This document shows positions 7,226 through 11,843 of a DNA stretch of 11,843 nucleotides, piece by piece. The position numbers were made by a program, and so were the translations under genes. The notes under the pieces were generated by a model, which was given only the letters and a program-made list of their open reading frames with translations, did not search any database and had not been told where the DNA came from. Source of the stretch: DASQUP01 sp035641235 (GTDB taxonomy: Bacteria; Actinomycetota; CADDZG01; WHSQ01). Where the stretch lies: positions 1 to 11,843 of the forward strand of contig DASQUP010000114.1 of assembly GCA_035641235.1 (NCBI GenBank). The letters run 5' to 3'. Numbering within the stretch: position 1 is the stretch's first letter; the number at the start of each line of letters is the position of its first letter.

Positions 7226-7240
7226 TGGGGAAGGTCTTTG
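7218..7240. repeat. Perfect 9-bp hairpin H3 beside the tRNA fragment
   Basis: CAAAGACCT, loop GGGGA and AGGTCTTTG form a perfect stem. H3 shares 7218-7225 with the right arm of H2, so the two cannot form together. On the minus strand it begins two bases after the tRNA fragment that ends at 7243, which is where a tRNA transcription terminator would sit. It may be the old tRNA terminator. Confidence 0.6.
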
Positions 7241-7242
7241 TT

Positions 7243-7263
7243 GTGGGGCGTACTGGGATTGAA
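7243..7263 (-). other. tRNA 3'-end fragment, candidate attachment-site core (left copy)
   Basis: The minus strand reads TTCAATCCCAGTACGCCCC plus two more bases: a T loop, the 3' T-stem strand, the 3' acceptor strand and the discriminator. The same 21 bp occur at 10145-10165. The 5' T-stem strand that should pair with CCAGT is missing, replaced by a zinc-knuckle gene fragment, so the copy is broken exactly at the T loop. The CCA tail is also altered (CAA). Such 3'-end fragments are left when an element inserts in a tRNA gene and displaces its end. Confidence 0.65.
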
Positions 7264-7266
7264 TCC

Positions 7267-7320
7267 GGAGCAGGTGCGAACTCCACTCGAGGCTTCCTCA
7301 TCGGTTTGCCGCCGCGCATC
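7267..7320 (-). pseudogene. Truncated 5' part of a zinc-knuckle gene
   Basis: The minus strand encodes ARRQTDEEASSGVRTCS and then stops matching, three bases from the tRNA fragment. The same stretch, IKRRQ--EEAARGARTCS, begins the zinc-knuckle pseudogene at 10896-11065. At DNA level 28 of 34 positions agree between 7266-7299 and 11011-11044. The fragment keeps the first zinc cysteine (codon 7272-7270) and has lost everything after it, so it is non-functional. The upstream reading frame has no start codon before a stop about 40 codons away. Confidence 0.5.
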
Positions 7321-7402
7321 GAGTGACCCTGGGAGGTGCGGGGACTGATCCCTTCCTTATCGTACCGTTCGCTAGCTGCGAGTTGCCGCTCGATCCGCGC
7401 GG

Positions 7403-8173
7403 TTAACCAAGCTTGGCGATGATGTCGTTCGTTGACTCCGTGATGAGCTCGCGGATGTTCTGGAGATTGTTCCTTTCCTTGTTGACATTCCCGGCACCGT
7501 CGCCGCCGTCGGTGAGCATCTTGCGCTGCTTGGTGAGCTCGTCGCGTACGACTTCGGCCACGACCTCTCGCACCGCCTCCTTAATCTCCGCCTTGGTAGC
7601 CACCTCGTCAAATCCTCCTTCAACTATTTCTCGAGCCTTCTCCAGAATTGCTGTCAGCTGATCGATTCTGCGATCCCCAGGGCAGACCTTGCCAAAGGAC
7701 CCACTCCACTGTTCGCCGGCCTCTACGCGGCCTGGATGCCTAAACGGACCGAAGTTGCCGTCGATCCCCTGCCGATGATAGGCCAGGCCCCTGCTTGTCG
7801 GCTTGCTGTCTGGGCAAAGCTGGAGTGGGATGCCATGTTCTTTATGCGCCCAGGCCAGGATCTTTGCGATGGCATCCAGCTGTTGTGGGGTAAAGGCCGG
7901 TACGGCGTGGCCGTCTGAGGTGTCCCAGGCCCCAAACGCAGACCCTCGGTCTTCGTTCTCAATTGCGATGATGCGATGGTTGCCACTCAGGTTTGCTGCT
8001 GATTTGAACTTGGTGTCTCGGGACTGATGGATCGTCCCGTCCGCAGCAGTAGAGAAGTGAGCTGCGGTCGCTGGAGCCGTGCCGACTATCGTGTGGACAC
8101 ACACGATGTCGTGGCGTGACATGGCCTCGGAGCCATGCTCAACATCGAAAACTGCTCCAGGCATACGACTCAT
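7403..8173 (-). CDS. Phage-type N-acetylmuramoyl-L-alanine amidase (endolysin-like)
   Basis: The 256-aa protein is an Amidase_2/PGRP-fold enzyme that cleaves the bond between muramic acid and the stem peptide of peptidoglycan. The zinc ligands are visible: H27 in VCVHTIVG, H133 in GLAYHRQG, and C164 in GKVCPGDRR, the His-His-Cys set of T7-lysozyme-type amidases. NHRIIAIENED (65-75) is the usual strand next to the active site. After about residue 170 comes a helical, charged tail (EAVREVVAEVVRDELTKQRKML) that probably binds the wall or oligomerises. There is no signal peptide, as in endolysins that need a holin. ATG 8173 is chosen over 8176 because GAGGAG then has a six-base spacing. It overlaps no host gene and is probably coupled to the upstream ORF. 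Confidence 0.92.
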   Translation of the reverse strand: MSRMPGAVFDVEHGSEAMSRHDIVCVHTIVGTAPATAAHFSTAADGTIHQSRDTKFKSAANLSGNHRIIAIENEDRGSAFGAWDTSDGHAVPAFTPQQLDAIAKILAWAHKEHGIPLQLCPDSKPTSRGLAYHRQGIDGNFGPFRHPGRVEAGEQWSGSFGKVCPGDRRIDQLTAILEKAREIVEGGFDEVATKAEIKEAVREVVAEVVRDELTKQRKMLTDGGDGAGNVNKERNNLQNIRELITESTNDIIAKLG

Positions 8174-8176
8174 CAT

Positions 8177-8467
8177 TTACTCCTCTGGTGGCAGAGTGAT
8201 GATCACGTCCGCATGTGTCCTTTCACTCCAAGTCCTATGAGAGTTGATAAACAGCCACGGCGATAGATAGGTAGATAGGCATTTCAGAAGATGATCTCTA
8301 AGGGCTAACATGCACCCCCAATCGAGTGACTCCACTTCCCCGGAGGAGTTAGGCGGTCTGCAATTCCTCTCAATGAGGCAGACCAGCTTACGCGCAGCGA
8401 TCGCATACTTGCCCTTGAGGGTGCCGACCTCTCGGCCGCAAACCCCTCCGACGCAAGCGCGAATCAA
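8177..8467 (-). CDS. Hypothetical 96-aa ORF upstream of the amidase
   Basis: I do not recognise this ORF. It ends with TAA at 8177-8179, and its last codons (GAG GAG) form the ribosome site of the amidase gene, so the two look translationally coupled. A TTG at 8467 is the only possible early start, and AGAGGG lies four bases before it. The product is cysteine- and tryptophan-containing, with LALRDHLLKCLSTYLSPWLFI near residues 53-73 as its most hydrophobic part, perhaps membrane-associated. A holin-like role would fit the position but is speculation. A shorter form from ATG at about 8311 (44 aa) is possible. Chance reading is not excluded, since a 73-codon frame opposes it. Confidence 0.38.
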   Translation of the reverse strand: MIRACVGGVCGREVGTLKGKYAIAARKLVCLIERNCRPPNSSGEVESLDWGCMLALRDHLLKCLSTYLSPWLFINSHRTWSERTHADVIITLPPEE

Positions 8468-8523
8468 GATACCCTCTGGCCAAAAGGATTCGATCCCACA
8501 ATGGAGGGCGTTCGTATCCTCCC

Positions 8524-8744
8524 TTGACTGAAGGAACTGACGGTCAACTCATTTGTAGGATTTCCATTTGCCCGCGAGGCTGTCCACGACCTAAACGCAA
8601 TGGCTTGGGGTGCTTAGTCAATGAAGGGGCGCCGAGGCGGGGCGGATCTCACAGTTAGGAAATGAGGGCCGGGGGATTTCGTGAGCGGCTAGGGATGTAC
8701 GGAAGGGACGGGCATCCGCTCGAAGCGTCAACAAGGAATTGACG
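8524..8744. promoter_or_regulatory. Cluster of TTGAC/GTCAA boxes in an otherwise empty spacer
   Basis: The 353-bp stretch 8468-8820 holds no gene I can support. It has five GTCAA-type pentamers: TTGAC 8524, GTCAA 8543, 8617 and 8727, TTGAC 8739. Two form an inverted repeat, CGTCAA-CAAGGAA-TTGACG (8726-8744), and two another (8524-8547). About one would be expected by chance. They could be repressor operators or recombinase arm sites. TAGATT at 8777-8782 is a possible -10 box for the next gene. Confidence 0.3.
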
Positions 8745-8820
8745 ACGTGGCCGAACGGCCCGTAGCCCATCCCGGGTAGATTGCCGACCAATGCGTGATC
8801 GAGCTTCGGGGGGATGACCC

Positions 8821-9042
8821 ATGACAGATCAGCACGCTACCTATGCGGAAAAAGCTGAGCAGCTTCTCAAGGACTTGGACCTGGAGATCGGTGATACCCA
8901 AACTCGTCAGGTAAAGGCTGCGGAAGCCCAGGCATGGGCATCTCTCGCGATGGTTGAAGCGATGACCGATGCCGCACAGTCTCTGCACGGTGACCTATCG
9001 CAAATTCTGAAGGTGTTCCCGAAGTCACTGGGCGCGAAGTAG
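8821..9042 (+). CDS. Small hypothetical helical protein
   Basis: This is a 73-aa product with predicted continuous helix: TYAEKAEQLLKDLDLEIGD, then QVKAAEAQAWASLAMVEAMTDAAQSLHGDL. A GGGGGGA tract seven bases before ATG 8821 is a good ribosome site. Small alanine-rich helical proteins of this style (AEQLLKDLD... AQAWASLAMVEA) are frequent in actinobacteria and their phages, with no known function. It has no membrane segment and no cysteine. It lies alone, convergent with the gene at 9052-9234, nine bases between their ends. I regard it as a real gene of unknown role. Confidence 0.6.
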   Translation: MTDQHATYAEKAEQLLKDLDLEIGDTQTRQVKAAEAQAWASLAMVEAMTDAAQSLHGDLSQILKVFPKSLGAK

Positions 9043-9051
9043 GAGACGTAG

Positions 9052-9234
9052 CTAGGACTCAGGTGTGCGGAAAAGTAGGTGGGTCATCCAAACCTCGGTC
9101 CTTTTGACGTGGGGCGGCGGGCTTAGCGGCTGTCCTTCTGTGAGCATGTCGTTGAAGGTATGGAAGTCTTCGTTGTAGATCTCGTTGTCATCCCCGTCGA
9201 AGTAGATCACTCGATACCTGGTCTCCCTGGCCAT
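9052..9234 (-). CDS. Small hypothetical protein
   Basis: The 60-aa product (ARETRYRVIYFDGDDNEIYNE, then DFHTFNDMLTEGQPL, then a proline-rich turn and KRTEVWMTHLLFRTPES) looks like a small beta-sheet protein. AGAGGGGA lies eight bases before ATG 9234. The N-terminal strand-turn (RYRVIYFDGDDNEIY) has the look of many phage or element-encoded small proteins, but I do not recognise the family. The composition and ribosome site support a real gene. It may share a transcript with the hicBA genes upstream, across a 266-bp spacer (9235-9500) in which I see nothing else. Confidence 0.6.
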   Translation of the reverse strand: MARETRYRVIYFDGDDNEIYNEDFHTFNDMLTEGQPLSPPPHVKRTEVWMTHLLFRTPES

Positions 9235-9500
9235 TTGAGTCCCCTCTCCCTCTTGTTCTTCATCGCGTAAATGACTCTAGCTGTCAGCAACGCAGGGGAT
9301 GACGGGTCTTTTTAGGAGGGCCTCGAGGATTTTTGTCCGAGTCTCGTATCTCTGTATGGGGCCCACGCGCGAGTTAGGGGGGTGCGGGGAGGGTGCCACC
9401 CCTTCTGTCCAGGCGCGCGACCAAGCCGGGCGTTTTGTCGTTAACGCCTCGGAACTCGCAATACCGCTTATCACCTGCGATTTTGAGTTCTTGTCAGTGC

Positions 9501-9782
9501 TTAACATTTCGGCCTGGGTGTGGTCGTCTCGCCACTCCACTGCGGCCCGGGGTGACTGCTCGACTCGTGGTTCCATTGGAGGAACCCTCTCAAGTCCTCC
9601 GGAGTCATGTCCGCTTGCCGCAGGACGGCGCGGAGCGTGCCGACGGGAGGATCTCGATTGCCGTGAACGGGGACGACGACGAGCGCTCCTTCGCCGCTGC
9701 GCCTCAGGTAATGATGGCTTCCACGAACACGCTCGAGAGCGCGGACGACGCGCCGGCCGCTGACGCGAGGAAGTTTGCTCAG
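9501..9782 (-). CDS. hicA: HicA-type toxin, apparently degraded
   Basis: The frame encodes LSKLPRVSGRRVVRALE, then RVRGSHHYLRR, then GALVVVPVHGNRDPPVGTLRAVLRQADMTPEDLRGFL: the order of a HicA (YcfA-like) mRNA interferase, whose fold resembles a dsRNA-binding domain and which cleaves mRNA. The catalytic GSHH histidine is kept. Family members have AGFxxVRxxGSH after the first helix; here RALE runs directly into RVRGSH, an in-frame loss of about seven residues including the first strand. The start is CTG at 9782-9780, overlapping the hicB TGA just where ATGA would be expected; no other start fits. The C-terminus has an extra tail of about 25 residues. Probably inactive. Confidence 0.7.
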   Translation of the reverse strand: MSKLPRVSGRRVVRALERVRGSHHYLRRSGEGALVVVPVHGNRDPPVGTLRAVLRQADMTPEDLRGFLQWNHESSSHPGPQWSGETTTPRPKC

Positions 9783-10075
9783 GAGCTGACAACCTCGAGC
9801 TCGACGAAGTCGGTATCGCCTTCGGGCGGAACCGAGATGCCCTCCTTGGAGGCGGCCTCGAGGTACCCCAGAATGGCCTCCCGGCTGTTGTCGAGGGCCT
9901 CTTCGCGCGTGTCCCCGTACGTCGACAGGAGCCCGAGCGCGGGAACGTACGTCACCCACACGCGATCGTCCGCGTCCCACTCGAGTACCACCTTGAAGCG
10001 CCGCACCGGCGCCGGCGTTGCGATGACGCTCACCTCCGCAGGGCAGGTTGCCTGAAGATCCAGGTCGATTATCAC
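9779..10075 (-). CDS. hicB: HicB-type antitoxin
   Basis: The 98-aa protein contains the HicB partial RNase-H fold: RRFKVVLEWDADDRVWVTYVPALGLLSTYGDTREEALDNSREAILGYLEAASKEGISVPP (about residues 25-84). Such proteins bind and neutralise HicA and often bind their own promoter. No separate DNA-binding domain (HTH or ribbon-helix-helix) is visible after the fold, only a short acidic tail, so autoregulation cannot be inferred. The order is hicB then hicA, and the genes overlap (cTGA). The start is GTG 10075 with a weak GAGAG site; the first 24 residues precede the conserved domain and the real start may be downstream. The gene begins 68 bp from the tRNA fragment at 10143, within the presumed element. 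Confidence 0.85.
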   Translation of the reverse strand: MIIDLDLQATCPAEVSVIATPAPVRRFKVVLEWDADDRVWVTYVPALGLLSTYGDTREEALDNSREAILGYLEAASKEGISVPPEGDTDFVELEVVSS

Positions 10076-10142
10076 AGAGCTCTCAGAGGTCGCCGGGTGT
10101 CGTGGAATCCCGGACGGGTCCCTGTCTGGGAAGGACCTTTTG

Positions 10143-10185
10143 TGGTGGGGCGTACTGGGATTGAACCAGTGACCCCTTGCTTGTC
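10143..10185 (-). other. tRNA-Val(GAC)-like 3' half, candidate attachment site (right copy)
   Basis: The minus strand gives a perfect tRNA 3' half: anticodon GAC (10185-10183), AA, stem strand GCAAG, five-base variable loop GGGTC, T stem ACTGG/CCAGT around TTCAATC, acceptor strand ACGCCCC, discriminator A and an encoded CCA at 10145-10143. Position 33 is C, not the invariant T, and upstream bases match no anticodon or D stem; no GGGGCGT 5' acceptor strand exists. So the match begins at the anticodon, a usual integrase crossover point. The identity Val rests on the anticodon and the GGGTC variable loop. It is not a functional tRNA. Confidence 0.75.
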
Positions 10186-10347
10186 GAGTAGCGAAGCCGG
10201 AACGCTGTGCTGACCAGGGAAAACGCTGGTAGTGGGGGAGCGGGTGTGGCTCAGTTATGAGGTCACTTCAGACTCGCCCCACGAGTATTCCCAACCCTCT
10301 GGACCCCAAGGGACAGACAGATCAACGTTAGCGCACGAGTAGGGCCA

Positions 10348-10424
10348 TCGCAGGAACTCAGCCAGGGGAGGCAGTTGTGGCAGCCGGGCAGTCATTCATT
10401 CAGGAACTGCGCGAGTTCCTGCGA
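10348..10424 (+). promoter_or_regulatory. Competing inverted repeats around a translation start
   Basis: TCGCAGGAACTC (10348-10359) is perfectly complementary to GAGTTCCTGCGA (10413-10424), with the ribosome site (10365-10371) and GTG 10377 in the 53-base loop. A second CAGGAACT (10401-10408) pairs locally with AGTTCCTG (10414-10421) around GCGCG. The two pairings exclude each other. If the leader is transcribed, it could switch between them. It may also be an operator or a chance effect of the coding sequence. Confidence 0.4.
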
Positions 10425-10886
10425 TTCTTGCGTAGCCTTTGGGGACTCCTGGCGAGCATCTCTGTGCTCTTTCCCCTATCGAACGTGTTGGTAACAGTCA
10501 TCCCCATTGATGACGGTGGAAATCCGTTCCAGGACCTCTCACCCGGGGTAGTCACGACGCTGACAACGCTTACCTGTATCTTCTTGACCTTCGCTACATT
10601 CGGTCGACGCAGCCAGTTCACCGAGCGGCTACGACGCCGCAGATACGCGACATCCGCGCGGGTCGCATTTGCCGGTGCCCTCGGCGCGCTCGCGATCTAC
10701 TTGCTGACGCACCGCGGGCTGTTCAAGACGTTCATCACGAACAATCCGGGCTCGGAACTTGGCCTGGCCCTGTACGACGGACTTTTTGCTGCCCTGTACA
10801 TCGCCTCCTTCGCGCTCTTAACACGCGCGTTTCTGGTGCTGGCGATGCTTGAGTACATCCCGCAGGGGGAAGGCAAACTGACTTAG
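10377..10886 (+). CDS. Hypothetical four-helix membrane protein
   Basis: The 169-aa product has predicted transmembrane segments at about residues 22-43, 57-75, 93-111 and 130-158, separated by a basic cytoplasmic loop (GRRSQFTERLRRRRYATSAR, 76-95). The first loop (IPIDDGGNPFQDLSP) would face outside. I recognise no family. GGGGAGG five bases upstream supports GTG 10377. It is bigger than a typical holin but could serve with the phage amidase; that is speculation. Its stop is ten bases before the 3' end of the minus-strand zinc-knuckle pseudogene. Competing inverted repeats surround the start codon. Confidence 0.8.
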   Translation: MAAGQSFIQELREFLRFLRSLWGLLASISVLFPLSNVLVTVIPIDDGGNPFQDLSPGVVTTLTTLTCIFLTFATFGRRSQFTERLRRRRYATSARVAFAGALGALAIYLLTHRGLFKTFITNNPGSELGLALYDGLFAALYIASFALLTRAFLVLAMLEYIPQGEGKLT

Positions 10887-10895
10887 TGGAGTTGG

Positions 10896-11065
10896 TCAGC
10901 GACGGCGCCTGATATTCAAGCCTGTCCGACACTCCCGACACACGGAGTTACGCCCATCCGGTGATGATGCCTGCCGATGGAACTCCACGAGGGGCTTGGT
11001 AACTCCACATCGGAACAGGTGCGAGCCCCCCTCGCGGCTTCTTCCTGGCGGCGTTTTATGAACAC
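10896..11065 (-). pseudogene. Zinc-knuckle protein gene split by a one-base frameshift
   Basis: Two overlapping frames together give a complete small zinc-knuckle protein. The first, from GTG 11065, reads FIKRRQEEAARGARTCS; the second reads RCGVTKPLVEFHRQASSPDGRNSVCRECR and ends with the stop at 10896. Joined at 11012 they form CxxCG-x-x-KPLxEFHR...DGR...CxxC, a four-cysteine motif common in small phage-associated and HNH-endonuclease-linked proteins. One base is missing near 11012, and no slippery heptamer is present, so this is probably mutation rather than programmed frameshifting. The second frame alone could run from 11081 but would lack the first cysteine. A truncated relative lies at 7267-7320. 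Confidence 0.6.
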
Positions 11066-11104
11066 CCTTCGAGCGAGTCACTGCTCCCTAACCTGATCAG
11101 AGCG

Positions 11105-11266
11105 ATGAGTGCGTTTGCCATGGCTCACGTAGAGCCGGCATACAGCGGAATCCGCCAGCTCGAGGATCTGCTGGAGCGCAAGCAGCGCACCGTGGGAAAC
11201 CTGCAATTCATCCTCGGTATTGCCGTATTGCTCCTAGCAATGGCGCTCTTGGCACTAAACGCTTAG
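11105..11266 (+). CDS. Tiny tail-anchored membrane protein
   Basis: The 53-aa ORF is soluble and charged at first (AHVEPAYSGIRQLEDLLERKQRTVGN, residues 7-32), then ends in one hydrophobic helix, LQFILGIAVLLLAMALLALNA (33-53). That is a tail-anchor pattern, with the first part in the cytoplasm. The start is ATG 11105, or ATG 11120 giving 48 aa; neither has a strong ribosome site. A terminator begins 20 bp after the stop, which supports a real transcribed gene. I do not recognise the family. It could be a small membrane regulator, holin-like or a toxin. Confidence 0.55.
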   Translation: MSAFAMAHVEPAYSGIRQLEDLLERKQRTVGNLQFILGIAVLLLAMALLALNA

Positions 11267-11285
11267 AGGACCGGAGACGATCCAC

Positions 11286-11314
11286 GGAGACCCCTTCGGG
11301 GCCTTCTGTTTTTT
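11286..11314 (+). terminator. Intrinsic terminator
   Basis: GGAG-A-CCCC / TTC / GGGG-C-CTTC forms a nine-position stem with one A/C mismatch and a G-T pair, followed by TGTTTTTT. It ends the transcript of the tail-anchored protein gene. Confidence 0.8.
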
Positions 11315-11416
11315 GGAGTCATGACGCGCGTGTGGCTGTGGGCATCATCCCAATGAGCGCGAGAACTAGCTGATCCAGACGGGCTCACGGATAGCCGATC
11401 CCGCCCACAACCCCAT

Positions 11417-11445
11417 TGTTCTGAACTGGAATTTCCTGTAATTGT
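11417..11445 (+). promoter_or_regulatory. Possible promoter upstream of a free-standing terminator hairpin
   Basis: TTGTTC (11417-11422) resembles the -35 element of the LuxR gene and TAATTG (11440-11445) follows at 17 bases; the last base of the -10 box is not the usual T. It would yield a transcript of roughly 65 nt ending at the hairpin 11484-11514. Weak evidence. Confidence 0.25.
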
Positions 11446-11483
11446 GAGGTTCGCTAGGTGCGGACAAGACGCATCTCGTGAGG

Positions 11484-11514
11484 AGAAGCCCCTTCCATCA
11501 CGGAGGGGGCTTCT
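11484..11514 (+). terminator. Strong GC hairpin, terminator-like
   Basis: AGAAGCCCCTTCC and GGAGGGGGCTTCT pair over 13 positions (one G-T) around ATCAC. The tail TCTACT is only partly T-rich. No gene ends just upstream: the stretch 11315-11483 has no ORF I can support, so the hairpin ends either a small RNA or an unread transcript. It could also stop minus-strand transcription. Confidence 0.6.
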
Positions 11515-11606
11515 TCTACTAAGGACCCCGTCGGACGCGCCTAAATATCTATACATTTGTTCGGTGTGAGGAGCGTAGTTGTCTGTGGGTCGAAGGTTCA
11601 GGCAGC

Positions 11607-11688
11607 CTCGGGGCCCACTCCAAACGCCACCCCGAAACCCATCTCGGCTCGGGGCCCACTCCAAACGCCACCCCGAAACCCATCTCGG
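11607..11688. repeat. Perfect tandem duplication of a 41-bp unit
   Basis: Two identical 41-bp units lie head to tail (11607-11647 and 11648-11688), each starting CTCGGGGCCCACTCC and ending CCATCTCGG; three further bases begin a third unit before the match ends. The period is not a multiple of three and no credible gene crosses it. The rest of 11520-11843 shows no gene I can support. Confidence 0.9.
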
Positions 11689-11843
11689 CTCTTTGGCTAC
11701 CCCTCTGTGCGAGGGAATGGCCGTAAGGGGTAAACGCATCCATGCAGGTTACGACGCTAATTAGGGTGAGGTATCGCTCTTTGGTTCCTCTCTCCCAGTA
11801 GGTCTCTTAGTAGCGGTCCTTAGGTGGGCGCCGGCAATCCGTC

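Noticed and set aside
8310..8531. A 73-codon plus-strand frame opposite the ORF upstream of the amidase
   Set aside because: It has no ribosome site and no coupling, whereas the minus-strand frame has both.
9277..9792. A 171-codon minus-strand frame ending in a protein-like KILEALLKRP segment
   Set aside because: It is out of frame with the clear HicA signature in the same place; only the last 20 residues look ordinary, which is too little.
10143..10260. Complete tRNA gene
   Set aside because: No D arm, no anticodon 5' stem strand and no GGGGCGT 5' acceptor strand occur upstream on the minus strand; position 33 is C.
11320..11355. Eleven-codon ORF with two tryptophans (MTRVWLWASSQ), a possible leader peptide
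   Set aside because: No biosynthetic gene follows, and the nearest hairpin is about 130 bp away; too short to support.
11607..11688. CRISPR array
   Set aside because: There are only two units, directly abutting, with no spacers between them; it is a plain tandem duplication.
11263..11739. A 158-codon minus-strand frame across the tandem repeat and terminators
   Set aside because: It crosses two terminator hairpins and changes repeat phase; no ribosome site and no family resemblance.

Overview
The window is high-GC DNA with GTG starts, several apparently leaderless genes, an ECF sigma factor, a large ATPase-LuxR regulator and DinB, DUF4242 and redoxin genes. Together these point to a chromosome of an actinobacterium (Actinomycetota). 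No marker gene is present that would place it more precisely.

Positions 1-7054 look like ordinary chromosome. A YbaK-type aminoacyl-tRNA deacylase gene runs off the left edge on the minus strand. Divergent from it is an ECF sigma factor gene overlapped by a gene for a single-pass membrane protein, which is probably its regulator. Then come a small hypothetical gene, a DinB-like (DUF664) gene, and a 936-aa STAND/AAA ATPase-LuxR regulator. A DUF4242 gene and a redoxin (peroxiredoxin-like) gene, overlapping as ATGA, follow the regulator and may be one of its outputs.

From about 7055 the style changes. The spacer after the redoxin gene holds two structurally related 21-bp hairpins and a third hairpin that competes with the second. 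Next to them is a 21-bp tRNA 3'-end sequence (7243-7263). The same 21 bp recur at 10145-10165, inside a longer tRNA-Val-like 3' half that starts at the anticodon. Both copies lie on the minus strand and neither has a 5' half. I read them as displaced attachment-site remnants of integrative elements inserted one after another at a tRNA gene to the right of the window.

The 2.9 kb between the copies looks like a decayed mobile element. It holds a phage-type amidase (endolysin), small orphan ORFs, and a hicB-hicA pair in which HicA lacks about seven residues and has a CTG where its start should be. Beyond 10185 are a four-helix membrane protein, a frameshifted zinc-knuckle gene whose 5' end is also found truncated beside the left tRNA fragment, a tiny tail-anchored membrane protein, two terminator hairpins and a 41-bp tandem duplication. 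There is no integrase, CRISPR array or complete RNA gene.
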